Shown: piece after piece, positions 1 through 6,268 of the stretch
Position numbering within the stretch: the first letter of the stretch is position 1
How the letters are laid out: each line of letters begins with the position of its first letter
Assembly (NCBI GenBank): GCA_949450265.1
Contig: CASTMW010000041.1
Coordinates: forward strand, 1 to 12,150
DNA from: an uncultured Eggerthellaceae bacterium
GTDB lineage: Bacteria > Actinomycetota > Coriobacteriia > Coriobacteriales > Eggerthellaceae
Direction of reading: 5' to 3'
Length of the DNA: 12,150 nucleotides
Program-made: the position numbers and the translations under genes
Notes under the pieces: model-generated
Databases searched by the model: none
Told to the model about the DNA's origin: nothing
What the model saw: the letters and a program-made list of their open reading frames with translations, nothing else

Positions 1-155
1 GCGTTCCATTGTCCTGAAGTGAGGTCGAACGGCGCCAGCGTTGCGTCCAAGCTGCGGGCTAAGGCGCGATGCGCCATGTACACTTGATAGCCGATGAATT
101 CACGATGCCGCAGCTTCTCAACCATTCGAGCCTCTTCCATGAAGACGACGCCCAT
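1..155 (-). CDS. MarR-family transcriptional regulator, N-terminal fragment (runs off left edge)
   Basis: Reading the minus strand from ATG at 155 (alternative ATG at 140) gives an uninterrupted frame to the window edge. From the second ATG it reads MEEARMVEKL, then a helix with YMAHRALARSLDATLAPF, then DLTSGQWNA. The pattern of a helix ending in an LT-x-x-QW-x-(A/V) segment is the usual start of MarR-type winged-helix regulators, in which helix 1 (dimerisation) leads into helix 2 of the DNA-binding domain. About 51 residues are present and the recognition helix and wing lie outside. An in-frame TGA lies just upstream of the 155 start, so the protein cannot begin earlier. A weak GGGA sits about 8 nt before ATG 155; ATG 140 has no clear SD. 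The gene follows maf on the same strand with a gap of about 42 bp. MarR proteins usually repress their own gene or neighbouring efflux and stress genes and respond to small phenolic or oxidising ligands. Which genes this one controls cannot be told here. Confidence 0.72.
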   Translation of the reverse strand, partial: MGVVFMEEARMVEKLRHREFIGYQVYMAHRALARSLDATLAPFDLTSGQWN

Positions 156-197
156 GCGTCACATCCCATACTACTGGAACGGACCGGGATACGGGAC

Positions 198-824
198 CTA
201 TCGAGGCTTCAAATCGGGGAACTCCTTCAGGAGGCGCTCCACTGGAAGCCCCACGATGGTGTCGAAGGCGCCCTCGTAGCGCTCCACCAGTGCCCGACCC
301 TTGCCTTGGATGGCATAGGCGCCCGCCTTGTCGAAACTCTCACCCTGCTTCAAGTAGTCGGCTATCTCGTCGTCGGTCAGCTCGCGGAAGACCACCGTGC
401 TGGTGTCGGCGAACGTGCGGTAGGCCAAAGACACGTTCTCTTCGTCGGGGACGGCCAGCAGCCACACCGACACCGCCGTGATGACCTGATGCGCCCCGCC
501 CGAGAGCTGCCGCAGCATGCGCTTAGCATCGTCTAGGTTGCGCGGCTTGCCGAACACCACGTTGCCGCGCACCACCATGGTGTCGGCACCGATCACGGCG
601 AAGGTGCCGATGGCCTTCTCGGCCAAAAGCTCCTGCACCACCGCACCCGCCTTGCGCTCGGCCAGCTTCTTGGCCGCTTCCTCGGGCATGGCGAAGTCAT
701 CCGGCGCCAGCGCCTCGTCCACCGTGGCGCGTGGCGTGCGCACCTGGAACTCCACGCCCGCCTCGCGCATGAGGTCACGCCGCCGCGGGCTGCTGCTCGC
801 CAGTATCACCTTCAGATCGTCCAT
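198..824 (-). CDS. maf: Maf-family nucleoside triphosphate pyrophosphatase
   Basis: Cytosolic enzyme of the Maf/HAM1-like fold that hydrolyses dTTP, UTP and modified pyrimidine nucleotides to the monophosphate plus pyrophosphate, cleaning the nucleotide pool. Family hallmarks, numbered from the upstream ATG at 827, appear in order: SSSPRR at residues 11-16 (N-terminal substrate loop), EEAAKKLAERKA around 49-60, GADT at 80-83 with the catalytic acid Asp82, GKP at 93-95, the SGG-H segment at 110-113, YAIQG at 171-175 and GLP at 193-195. Length of about 208 residues is normal. Two ATGs lie back to back. The SD GAAGGAG is 3 nt from the first (827) and 6 nt from the second (824), so 824 is preferred. 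The gene lies about 100 bp downstream of the MutY-like gene on the same strand, with a TAGAAT box in between that could give it its own promoter. Among Maf subfamilies the YhdE type (dTTP/UTP) looks closest, but that assignment is inference. Confidence 0.93.
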   Translation of the reverse strand: MDDLKVILASSSPRRRDLMREAGVEFQVRTPRATVDEALAPDDFAMPEEAAKKLAERKAGAVVQELLAEKAIGTFAVIGADTMVVRGNVVFGKPRNLDDAKRMLRQLSGGAHQVITAVSVWLLAVPDEENVSLAYRTFADTSTVVFRELTDDEIADYLKQGESFDKAGAYAIQGKGRALVERYEGAFDTIVGLPVERLLKEFPDLKPR

Positions 825-863
825 CATGCGCTCCTTCGCCTTCCGCTCATCGGTTCATGCAGG

Positions 864-869
864 ATTCTA
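864..869 (-). promoter_or_regulatory. Candidate -10 box (TAGAAT) for maf
   Basis: TAGAAT on the minus strand lies about 40 nt before the maf start, inside the gap between the MutY-like gene and maf. No convincing -35 hexamer sits 16-18 bp further upstream, so this is a weak call based on one box. The same hexamer occurs before the aminotransferase gene at 11320-11325. Confidence 0.28.
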
Positions 870-928
870 GCGGATGCCGCAGCGGATGGCCCACCCTTCA
901 TCGAAAGGGAGCGCAAGCGAGCGGCGCA

Positions 929-1822
929 TCAGGCGACCGTCATAGCGCCATCTTCCACGTGCAAGAACCCTTCACGTGCCAGATCATCCACGATGGAATC
1001 GAAGAGCGCTTGGTCCACCACGGCGCGGCCCGCAGCGATCTCGGCGGCATCGAGCGCACGCTTGGCCTCTGCCAACGCGATGCCCAAAGGCGCGTCCAGC
1101 GCGATGCGCACCAGACAGGCGCGCTTCTGCCGCCGCGACCCTTCGAAGGCCGATTGGCGCCCATAGGCAGTGCTCGCGCGGGTGGGGTTGATGCCGCTGC
1201 GCTTCAGCGCCGCCCCCATATCCAGCAGCGCATAGTACCAGTTGCGCGGGTCGGTGGTGTCGGCCGTGTCGGCCACGTACGGCAGCAGATCAGCATCAGG
1301 CACCTTCTCGGCATCGGGGAAGAGTTCATGGATGAACACGGCGCGCACGTTCGTCTCAACGTAGACCGACGGCTTCTGGAACGCGAACGCCAGCACGCCC
1401 GCCGCCGTTGCAGGCCCGATGCCCGGCAGCGCCACCAGCTCGTCGAAGGTATCCGGCAACACGTTGGCGCCCGATGACGCTACCTGCTCGGCCGCCCGCT
1501 TCAGCGCCAGCGCTCGCCGGTTGTAGCCCAGGCCCTGCCAGAGCGCCAGCACATCGGCCACACTGCCCTGCGCCAACGCCCCGATGGTAGGGAACGTCCC
1601 TAGGAAACGCTGCCAGTACCGCTCCACGCGCGCCACCTGCGTCTGCTGCAGCATGACCTCTGACACCAGCACCGCATAGGCGTCGTCGATACCGCGCCAC
1701 GGCAGATCGCGCCAATGCTCGGCACCCGCTTCCCAGACGTGCGCCACGAACGCTTCGCGCGTCACGTCCCCGCACGGCCAGAGCGTCTCGTTGCGCGCCA
1801 CCTGGAACGATCCCTTGCCCAC
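929..1822 (-). CDS. MutY-like A/G-specific adenine glycosylase lacking the iron-sulfur cluster
   Basis: DNA glycosylase of the HhH-GPD superfamily, expected to remove adenine mispaired with 8-oxoguanine or guanine in base excision repair. In the 297-residue product RDLPWR (38-43) and SEVMLQQTQV (54-63) match the MutY signature, with Glu55 at the position of catalytic Glu37 of E. coli MutY. The helix-hairpin-helix is LPGIGPATA (132-140). The lysine that makes Nth a bifunctional lyase is replaced by Ala there, consistent with a monofunctional glycosylase. The usual catalytic Asp (DGNVKRV in E. coli) is Glu156 in VETNVRAV. Only two cysteines are present (17 and 236), so the C-x6-C-x2-C-x5-C cluster is absent, and there is no C-terminal NUDIX-like 8-oxoG recognition domain. 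Instead the end (about 265-297) resembles part of a small winged helix. The block WYYALLDMGAALKR...SAFEGSRRQ resembles a group of short cluster-less MutY relatives that I recall. The start is GTG with AGGAGG 4 nt before it. Glycosylase identity is firm; exact substrate is less so. Confidence 0.88.
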   Translation of the reverse strand: MGKGSFQVARNETLWPCGDVTREAFVAHVWEAGAEHWRDLPWRGIDDAYAVLVSEVMLQQTQVARVERYWQRFLGTFPTIGALAQGSVADVLALWQGLGYNRRALALKRAAEQVASSGANVLPDTFDELVALPGIGPATAAGVLAFAFQKPSVYVETNVRAVFIHELFPDAEKVPDADLLPYVADTADTTDPRNWYYALLDMGAALKRSGINPTRASTAYGRQSAFEGSRRQKRACLVRIALDAPLGIALAEAKRALDAAEIAAGRAVVDQALFDSIVDDLAREGFLHVEDGAMTVA

Positions 1823-1874
1823 ACGCCCTCCTTCCTGTCTGTGCCCATGATGCCAGAACTTCCCTGAAACGGCA

Positions 1875-1890
1875 CGGCGGCACCCCGCCG
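1875..1890. repeat. Small GC hairpin, mutY/surface-protein divergent region
   Basis: CGGCGG-CACC-CCGCCG forms a perfect 6-bp stem with a 4-nt loop. It lies in the divergent gap between the MutY-like gene and the surface-protein gene. No T-run follows on either strand, so it is not an obvious terminator. Its role is unknown. Confidence 0.45.
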
Positions 1891-1904
1891 ATCGCCAACC
1901 GCAC

Positions 1905-1968
1905 GAACCGCTTCACCGCTAGCCCATGACCGAACGGTTACGGCTCAGCAATGGCCGCGAAGCGGTTC
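1905..1968. repeat. Perfect 10-bp inverted repeat in divergent intergenic region
   Basis: GAACCGCTTC at 1905-1914 is matched exactly by its reverse complement GAAGCGGTTC at 1959-1968, separated by 44 bp. The pair lies upstream of both the leftward MutY-like gene and the rightward surface-protein gene, the usual place for operators. The arms are far apart, so a looped or two-dimer operator would be needed; chance is also possible. Confidence 0.4.
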
Positions 1969-2001
1969 AGGTACCAGCTCTGGCTTCCCTTTCACGCTGG
2001 C

Positions 2002-2007
2002 TATGAT
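2002..2007 (+). promoter_or_regulatory. Candidate -10 box (TATGAT) for the surface-protein gene
   Basis: TATGAT lies about 24 nt before a TTG start with strong SD (2031) and about 78 nt before the ATG at 2085. No good -35 hexamer is visible at the normal spacing, so support is limited to the box and its location in the divergent gap. Confidence 0.3.
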
Positions 2008-2084
2008 CGAAGGAGACACAAGGAGCGAAGTTGCCCGGATGCGACCGAATGCGAGTTTCGGAGCATGAGAAGAGGAAGACGATC

Positions 2085-4193
2085 ATGGCTGACCACGTGC
2101 ATATGATGCGGCTTGCATGGATCCCGTGCGTGATCGCTCTGGCACTTGCGGCCCTGAGCGGTGCTGCGCTGCTGGACCATGCCGAGGCCGAAGCTGATGC
2201 CGCCTTCGCCGGTGGCAGCGGGACCAGCGCCGACCCGTACCTGATCGCGAACGCCGACCAGCTGCGCGCGTTCGGCGACGCCGTCAATGCAGGCAACTCC
2301 TACAAGGGTGCCTTCATCGCCCTTTCGGCCGACATCGACATCAGCGGCGCGGCGTGGACACCCATCGGCTTCTCCACGCGCTCGGGAAGCGGTGTGACAG
2401 GCACCAGCACTCCGTTCGCGGGCACCTTCGACGGGAACGATCACACCATAAGCGGCCTTACCATCACCAGCGCGGGCAGCGCATCCATCAGCAAGGATCG
2501 TGCGCTGGGCCTGTTCGGCGCCGTTATGGGCGGCACCGTGAAGGACCTCACACTTGCGAACGTGAACATCGATGCGCCTACCTCCGAGCTGGCAGGCGCG
2601 GCTGTTGGGCTGCTCGGCGAAGGTGGCACCGTATCGGGCCTGCGCGTATCCGGTTCGGTCAGCGCGCTCTGCGGCTGCGGCGGCGTGGTGGGACGCATGA
2701 CCGCCAACGGCACCATCGCCGATTGCACGAACGACGCCACCGTGACGGCCACTGGCGGCACAGGCAACTGCGGCGGCATCGTGGGCGCGGCGTACTATTC
2801 CCCAGAGGGCTCTTACATGGCCATCACCGATTGTGTGAACCATGGCATCATCACCGGCGTGAACGATACGGGCGGCATCGCGGGTCTGTGCTGCGCGTTC
2901 GTGTCGGGCTGCGCCAACGATGGGACCGTGGTCGGGTCGGGCTACGCCGTGGGCGGTATCGCGGGCGAAGTGAAGAACCACGGCGGCATATCGCACTGCA
3001 CGAACACGGCCGCCATCCGCAACGATTCCACAGCCAGCCCCTATGGCACGGGCGGCATCGTGGGGTGGGTGCGCTATGACGGCACAGCACCCGCCTATGC
3101 TCTCAGCGCGCCGGTGGACATCGCCGACAACCTGAACACCAGCAGCGCGACCGCCAACACCGGCATCGGCGTGGGCGGCATCGCGGGCGTGGTGTACAGC
3201 GCCGGTACCGTCACTGGCAACGAGAACCGAGCAGCGGCCCTGAACGGCAAGCAGTTCGTGGCTGGCATCGTGGGCAACCTGCAAGACCAAGGGGCCTCCA
3301 CCCTGCCCGCCAGCGTGCCGGAAGGCGCCAGCGTCATCAACAATGTGTCCACCACTCCGCTCACCTCTATGAGCGGCACCTTGACGGCACTGTACGCCTA
3401 CAACAACGACCCATCCCTTTTCACCGTTTCGGGCAACGGACTCGCATGGGTGGCCCAGCGCTCTTCCACGGGCCCCACCGCCTACGCATCGCTTGACTAT
3501 GCGGTCGCGCACGCCACCGATGGGGACACCGTCACGCTGATCGCCGACCCAACAGACACGGGCACGGTTGAAGCGCCGGAGGGCCACAGCATCACGCTGG
3601 ACCTGAACGGCTATGATATCGCCTTCACCGCTGATGGGGGCATCGTCGCTGACGGGGATACCTTGACCGTGACGGGCTCGGGCGATCTGTACGCGCGCGA
3701 GAGCGATGGGACCATCATCGCCGCGCCCACCTTGCTGACCACCAAGACGGGCAGCAACGGAGCCGAAGGGCATATCCTGCTGACGGGCGGCACGTATCCC
3801 ACTGACGTGGCGGCCTTCGTGGCACCGGGATACGCAGAGCGCGTGTTCGACGACCCGAACGCCTTCGGCAACCGCTACGAAGTGGTGGCCGCATCCATCC
3901 CCGACCAGCCGAGCAGTTCCGGCACCACCACCGATCCCACGCAACCAACGGACCCAGCAGGCACGACCAGCTCCACCCAGCCATCGCGGCCCGTGAAGAA
4001 GCCGGTGTTACTGAAGCAGCCCGGTGCCATCGCGTCGGTGAGTTCCCAAGCCACTGCAGCGGATGCGGGCGTTGGGATGCCTCCCCTCTCGGACGATGAA
4101 GGAGAGCGTGCGCTGGGATTGGTCATGCTGGCGGTCGTGAGCGGATCGCTCGTTGTGGCGATCGGGCGCAATGGTCGCCACACCACCGCCTAG
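2085..4193 (+). CDS. Exported GLUG-repeat beta-helix surface protein with C-terminal membrane anchor
   Basis: A 702-residue protein likely displayed on the cell surface. A signal peptide is visible: a short HVHMMR start, then the hydrophobic run LAWIPCVIALALAALSGAALL. Residues about 43-165 hold the segment GTSADPYLIANADQL and TFDGNDHTISGLTI, typical of the lead-in to GLUG/M26-type right-handed beta-helices. Then come at least six repeats with the core GG-(I/V)-(V/A)-G (near residues 199, 230, 262, 290, 322 and 364) and a weaker AGIVG near 393. Many repeats also carry a C-x-N motif (DCTND, DCVNH, GCAND, HCTNT). A second beta-rich region (about 465-600) precedes a Ser/Thr/Pro stalk (about 605-640), one membrane helix (ALGLVMLAVVSGSLVVAIG) and a short basic tail. 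No LPxTG sorting motif is seen. The start is uncertain: ATG 2085 gives a compact signal peptide with a weak GAGG, whereas TTG 2031 has a better SD (AAGGAG, 5 nt) and would add 18 charged residues. An adhesin or carbohydrate-binding role is inference only. Confidence 0.85.
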   Translation: MADHVHMMRLAWIPCVIALALAALSGAALLDHAEAEADAAFAGGSGTSADPYLIANADQLRAFGDAVNAGNSYKGAFIALSADIDISGAAWTPIGFSTRSGSGVTGTSTPFAGTFDGNDHTISGLTITSAGSASISKDRALGLFGAVMGGTVKDLTLANVNIDAPTSELAGAAVGLLGEGGTVSGLRVSGSVSALCGCGGVVGRMTANGTIADCTNDATVTATGGTGNCGGIVGAAYYSPEGSYMAITDCVNHGIITGVNDTGGIAGLCCAFVSGCANDGTVVGSGYAVGGIAGEVKNHGGISHCTNTAAIRNDSTASPYGTGGIVGWVRYDGTAPAYALSAPVDIADNLNTSSATANTGIGVGGIAGVVYSAGTVTGNENRAAALNGKQFVAGIVGNLQDQGASTLPASVPEGASVINNVSTTPLTSMSGTLTALYAYNNDPSLFTVSGNGLAWVAQRSSTGPTAYASLDYAVAHATDGDTVTLIADPTDTGTVEAPEGHSITLDLNGYDIAFTADGGIVADGDTLTVTGSGDLYARESDGTIIAAPTLLTTKTGSNGAEGHILLTGGTYPTDVAAFVAPGYAERVFDDPNAFGNRYEVVAASIPDQPSSSGTTTDPTQPTDPAGTTSSTQPSRPVKKPVLLKQPGAIASVSSQATAADAGVGMPPLSDDEGERALGLVMLAVVSGSLVVAIGRNGRHTTA

Positions 4194-4282
4194 GAAAGCA
4201 GGCACACGAAAGGCGCCCCGATGCGCGCAGATTGGCACATGGAAAGTGAAGCCCAGAAAGACGGCAGCGCGTCCCGCGTCCC

Positions 4283-5545
4283 TTACGCCCTCTTCCGGCG
4301 CCGCCGATAGACGGCCATGGGCTCCACCAGCACGCCGCGCTTGTTCGAGCTGACGGCCAGGTCGCCTTGGATGTTCGCCGTATAGCCGCTGTGGGGCACG
4401 CCATCGCGAAACGCCGCCAGCACCGCCTCCACCGCAGCCGTGTCGATGCGCTCGCCTGCGCCCAACATCACCCGCAACAGCCGATGCACCGCGCGCCGCT
4501 GCAGCGGCATGCCCACCGCTACGAACGAGGGCAGCAAGCGGAAGCCGTTCGCCAGGGCAGCCTCGTCGAGCAGGACGTCTGCACCATCCGCACCGCTCAT
4601 ACCGTTCGCGCCGCCCGCACCGTTCGTGCCATCTGTAACACTCGCACCGTCCATATCGGGCGCGCCATCCGCACCACCCACATGCGCCGTCTCACCCGCG
4701 CCGCCCGCCGCTACAGGCCCCGCGTCCGCCGCATCCGCAGGCACCACATGCTCGCGCAGCGCAGCCGTGGCCATGCCCTCCAGCATATCGTCCTCGTCAG
4801 CGATCAGGTCCATGGTGCGCGAGAGCGTGGCAGGCATCTGGGCGTTCCATCCCCGCGCCACCGGCACCAGCTCGTGCCGCACGTACGCGCGGAACCGATC
4901 GGTGTGAGCATTCGTGGCATCCTCGCGCCACAGCTCCCCCGCCGCATCGCGCATGGTCGGCAGCCCGGCAGCCGCGCGCCCTTCGATGGCCTGGCGCAAC
5001 TCTTCGCGCGTGCAGCCAAGCAGCGGGCGCACCACGGGCCCGTTGCGATGCTTCATGCTGCGAAAGCCCCCCGGCCCCGTGCCCACGATAGAGCGCATAT
5101 AGAAGCTCTCGATGCGATCGTCGGCGGTATGGGCGGTCACGATGCGCCCTTCCGAGAGCGGCACGAATTCGTGATGGCACATCGAAGCCAGCGCCTCGTC
5201 AGCCGCCAGATATCGCTCGCGCCGCGCCACTGCCTCCACATTGCCGCCGCTGCGAGCCGCTTCAGCCGCCACATCCACTTCGCAGACGAAGCACGGGATG
5301 CCCAGCATGCGCGCCAGACCTTCCACGAAGACAGCATCGGCATCGGCATCGGCCCCGCGCAGCTTATGGTTCACATGTAGCATGGCAAGCGGCCCCACCA
5401 GCCCCGCTTCGCGCGCACGAGCCATCAGGTACGCCAGTGCTGTGGAATCGCTGCCGCCCGACACCATCAGAAGCGCCGCATTGTCCGGCCCCAGCAACTG
5501 CCGTGCCGCCATCAGCTGGATCATCCGATCGTATGCGCCATCCAT
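4283..5545 (-). CDS. tilS: tRNA(Ile)-lysidine synthase
   Basis: Essential cytosolic enzyme that uses ATP and lysine to convert C34 of the CAU-anticodon tRNA-Ile to lysidine, switching it from Met to Ile decoding. Numbered from ATG 5545 (420 aa): PP-loop SGGSDS at 29-34, MLHVNHKLRG at 55-64, TAHTADDR at 137-144, then GTGPGGFRSM at 155-164, RPLLGCTREELR at 173-184, and EDATN at 208-212 followed by RFRAYVRHELVP. These are the TilS N-terminal domain landmarks in correct order. The common HH-x-DDQ core reads HTADDR here. Residues about 270-324 are a low-complexity Gly/Ala/Asp insert encoded by an 18-bp tandem repeat; the tail ends in a very basic RRRRKRA. The frame extends upstream to GTG 5599 with ATGs at 5590, 5581 and 5572. 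ATG 5545 was chosen because it puts the PP-loop at the usual distance from the N-terminus and has GGCGGG 6 nt before it. The gene converges with the surface-protein gene and diverges from ferritin. The usual hpt and ftsH partners are not adjacent. Confidence 0.93.
   Translation of the reverse strand: MDGAYDRMIQLMAARQLLGPDNAALLMVSGGSDSTALAYLMARAREAGLVGPLAMLHVNHKLRGADADADAVFVEGLARMLGIPCFVCEVDVAAEAARSGGNVEAVARRERYLAADEALASMCHHEFVPLSEGRIVTAHTADDRIESFYMRSIVGTGPGGFRSMKHRNGPVVRPLLGCTREELRQAIEGRAAAGLPTMRDAAGELWREDATNAHTDRFRAYVRHELVPVARGWNAQMPATLSRTMDLIADEDDMLEGMATAALREHVVPADAADAGPVAAGGAGETAHVGGADGAPDMDGASVTDGTNGAGGANGMSGADGADVLLDEAALANGFRLLPSFVAVGMPLQRRAVHRLLRVMLGAGERIDTAAVEAVLAAFRDGVPHSGYTANIQGDLAVSSNKRGVLVEPMAVYRRRRKRA
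4581..4679 (-). repeat. 18-bp tandem repeat inside tilS (five copies plus a half)
   Basis: Successive 18-mers at 4581, 4599, 4617, 4635 and 4653 align without gaps, for example GCACCATCCGCACCGCTC, ATACCGTTCGCGCCGCCC and GCACCGTTCGTGCCATCT, followed by a partial copy from 4671. The consensus is roughly RYACCGTTCGCRCCRTCC. In the protein each copy encodes six residues: GADGAP, DMDGAS, VTDGTN, GAGGAN and GMSGAD. Copies are diverged, so the array is not a recent expansion, but it preserves the reading frame. Confidence 0.8.
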
Positions 5546-5579
5546 GCTGTTCCCGCCATCCAAGGTATCCATGCGCACC

Positions 5580-5585
5580 ATTATA
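5580..5585 (-). promoter_or_regulatory. Candidate -10 box (TATAAT) for tilS
   Basis: A consensus TATAAT on the minus strand lies 35 nt before the tilS ATG at 5545, a sensible leader length. No clear -35 is seen at 16-18 bp. The box overlaps the left arm of the 9-bp inverted repeat at 5583-5613, which would place a bound regulator on the promoter. The ATGs at 5572, 5581 and 5590 lie at or upstream of the predicted transcript start, which also favours the 5545 start. Confidence 0.4.
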
Positions 5586-5613
5586 CGCATGCCCGCCACG
5601 CTGCCATGCGTAT
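5583..5613. promoter_or_regulatory. Perfect 9-bp inverted repeat, candidate operator between tilS and ferritin
   Basis: ATACGCATG at 5583-5591 and CATGCGTAT at 5605-5613 are exact reverse complements with a 13-bp spacer. Arm centres are 22 bp apart, about two helical turns, as expected for a dimeric regulator. The site lies in the divergent region between tilS and ferritin and overlaps the tilS -10 box. A smaller repeat GCCAT-GCGT-ATGGC (5603-5616) overlaps its right arm. The binding protein is unknown; it does not look like a standard Fur or DtxR/IdeR box. Confidence 0.5.
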
Positions 5614-5683
5614 GGCCGTCGCACTGCCCGTCATGCTATCCTTGTGGCCGAACGGAACGAACGCGACCCAAGGAAGGAATGCC

Positions 5684-6199
5684 ATGGACCCCAAGGTTTA
5701 CGAACTGATCAACGACCAGATCAACAAGGAGCTGTACTCCGCCTATCTATACCTGTCCTTCGCGGACTACTACGAGGACGCTGGCCTTGACGGATACGCC
5801 AACTTCTACATGATCCAGGCACAGGAAGAGCGCGACCATGCGCTGATCTTCCGCAAGTACCTGCTGGAGAACGACGAGGTGCCGCAGCTGAAGGCCATCG
5901 ACCAGCCCGACAAGACCTTCACCGACTTCATCGGTCCGCTGAAGGCCGCACTAGAGCACGAGCAGTACGTGACCAGCCTGATCAACGATATCTACGCCGC
6001 CGCTGATGCCGTGAAGGATTACCGCGCCATGCAGTTCCTGAAATGGTTCATCGACGAGCAGATGGAAGAAGAGGACACCGCGCGCGACATGATCACCAAG
6101 ATGGAGCTGTTCGGCGGCGATTCCCGTTCGCTGTTCGAGCTGAACCAGGAATACGCCAGCCGCACCTACCACGTGCCCAGCCCGCTGGCTGCCGAATAG
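5684..6199 (+). CDS. ftnA: Non-heme bacterial ferritin (FtnA type)
   Basis: Iron-storage protein of 171 residues, normal for bacterial ferritins that form a 24-subunit cage. It oxidises Fe(II) at a ferroxidase centre and stores the mineral. Ligand positions expected from E. coli FtnA are present: Glu16 (NKELYSAYLYLS), Glu49 and His52 (QEERDHALIF), Glu93 (LEHEQYV), and Gln126 with Glu129 (DEQMEEED). Four long helices and a short fifth can be traced. The methionine typical of bacterioferritin haem binding is not evident in the usual place, so this is ferritin and not Bfr. The SD AAGGAAGGA lies about 5 nt before ATG 5684; the frame is open back to 5606 but without an SD. A TGC-TATCCT extended -10-like element at about 5634-5642 may be its promoter. 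The gene stands alone: tilS diverges upstream, and the fused ABC transporter follows after a structured 113-bp gap. Iron regulation is plausible, but no classical box is seen. Confidence 0.95.
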   Translation: MDPKVYELINDQINKELYSAYLYLSFADYYEDAGLDGYANFYMIQAQEERDHALIFRKYLLENDEVPQLKAIDQPDKTFTDFIGPLKAALEHEQYVTSLINDIYAAADAVKDYRAMQFLKWFIDEQMEEEDTARDMITKMELFGGDSRSLFELNQEYASRTYHVPSPLAAE

Positions 6200-6224
6200 C
6201 CGCAACCGAATCTCTACGCACATT

Positions 6225-6259
6225 GTAAACCGCTCTTGCTAGAGCAACCGGCGGTTTAC
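6225..6259. repeat. Nested inverted repeat between ferritin and the ABC transporter
   Basis: GTAAACCGC (6225-6233) and GCGGTTTAC (6251-6259) are exact reverse complements. Inside the 17-nt spacer, TTGCT-AG-AGCAA (6236-6247) is a second near-centred palindrome. RNA could fold into a 9-bp stem, a small TC/CCG internal loop and a 4-5-bp upper stem. No T-run follows, so if it ends ferritin transcription it is atypical. As DNA it is a fair operator for the downstream transporter gene. Confidence 0.6.
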
Positions 6260-6268
6260 GAGTACCAT

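Noticed and set aside
69..536. Plus-strand frame over maf and its downstream gap
   Set aside because: It overlaps the well-supported minus-strand maf and the MarR fragment, has no SD and no recognisable domain.
2001..3944. A very long open frame (647 codons) antisense to the surface-protein gene
   Set aside because: It lies entirely opposite a gene with a signal peptide, repeats and a membrane anchor. Its product is a His/Gly/Arg/Ala-rich string with no domain. Long antisense frames are common in GC-rich repeats.
4194..4282. Terminator between the convergent surface-protein and tilS genes
   Set aside because: The 89-bp gap has GC-rich repeats but no convincing stem followed by a T-run on either strand.
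4367..5380. Long plus-strand frame (337 codons) opposite tilS
   Set aside because: tilS shows all its family motifs on the other strand. The plus-strand product is Arg/His-rich low-complexity sequence without an SD or domain.
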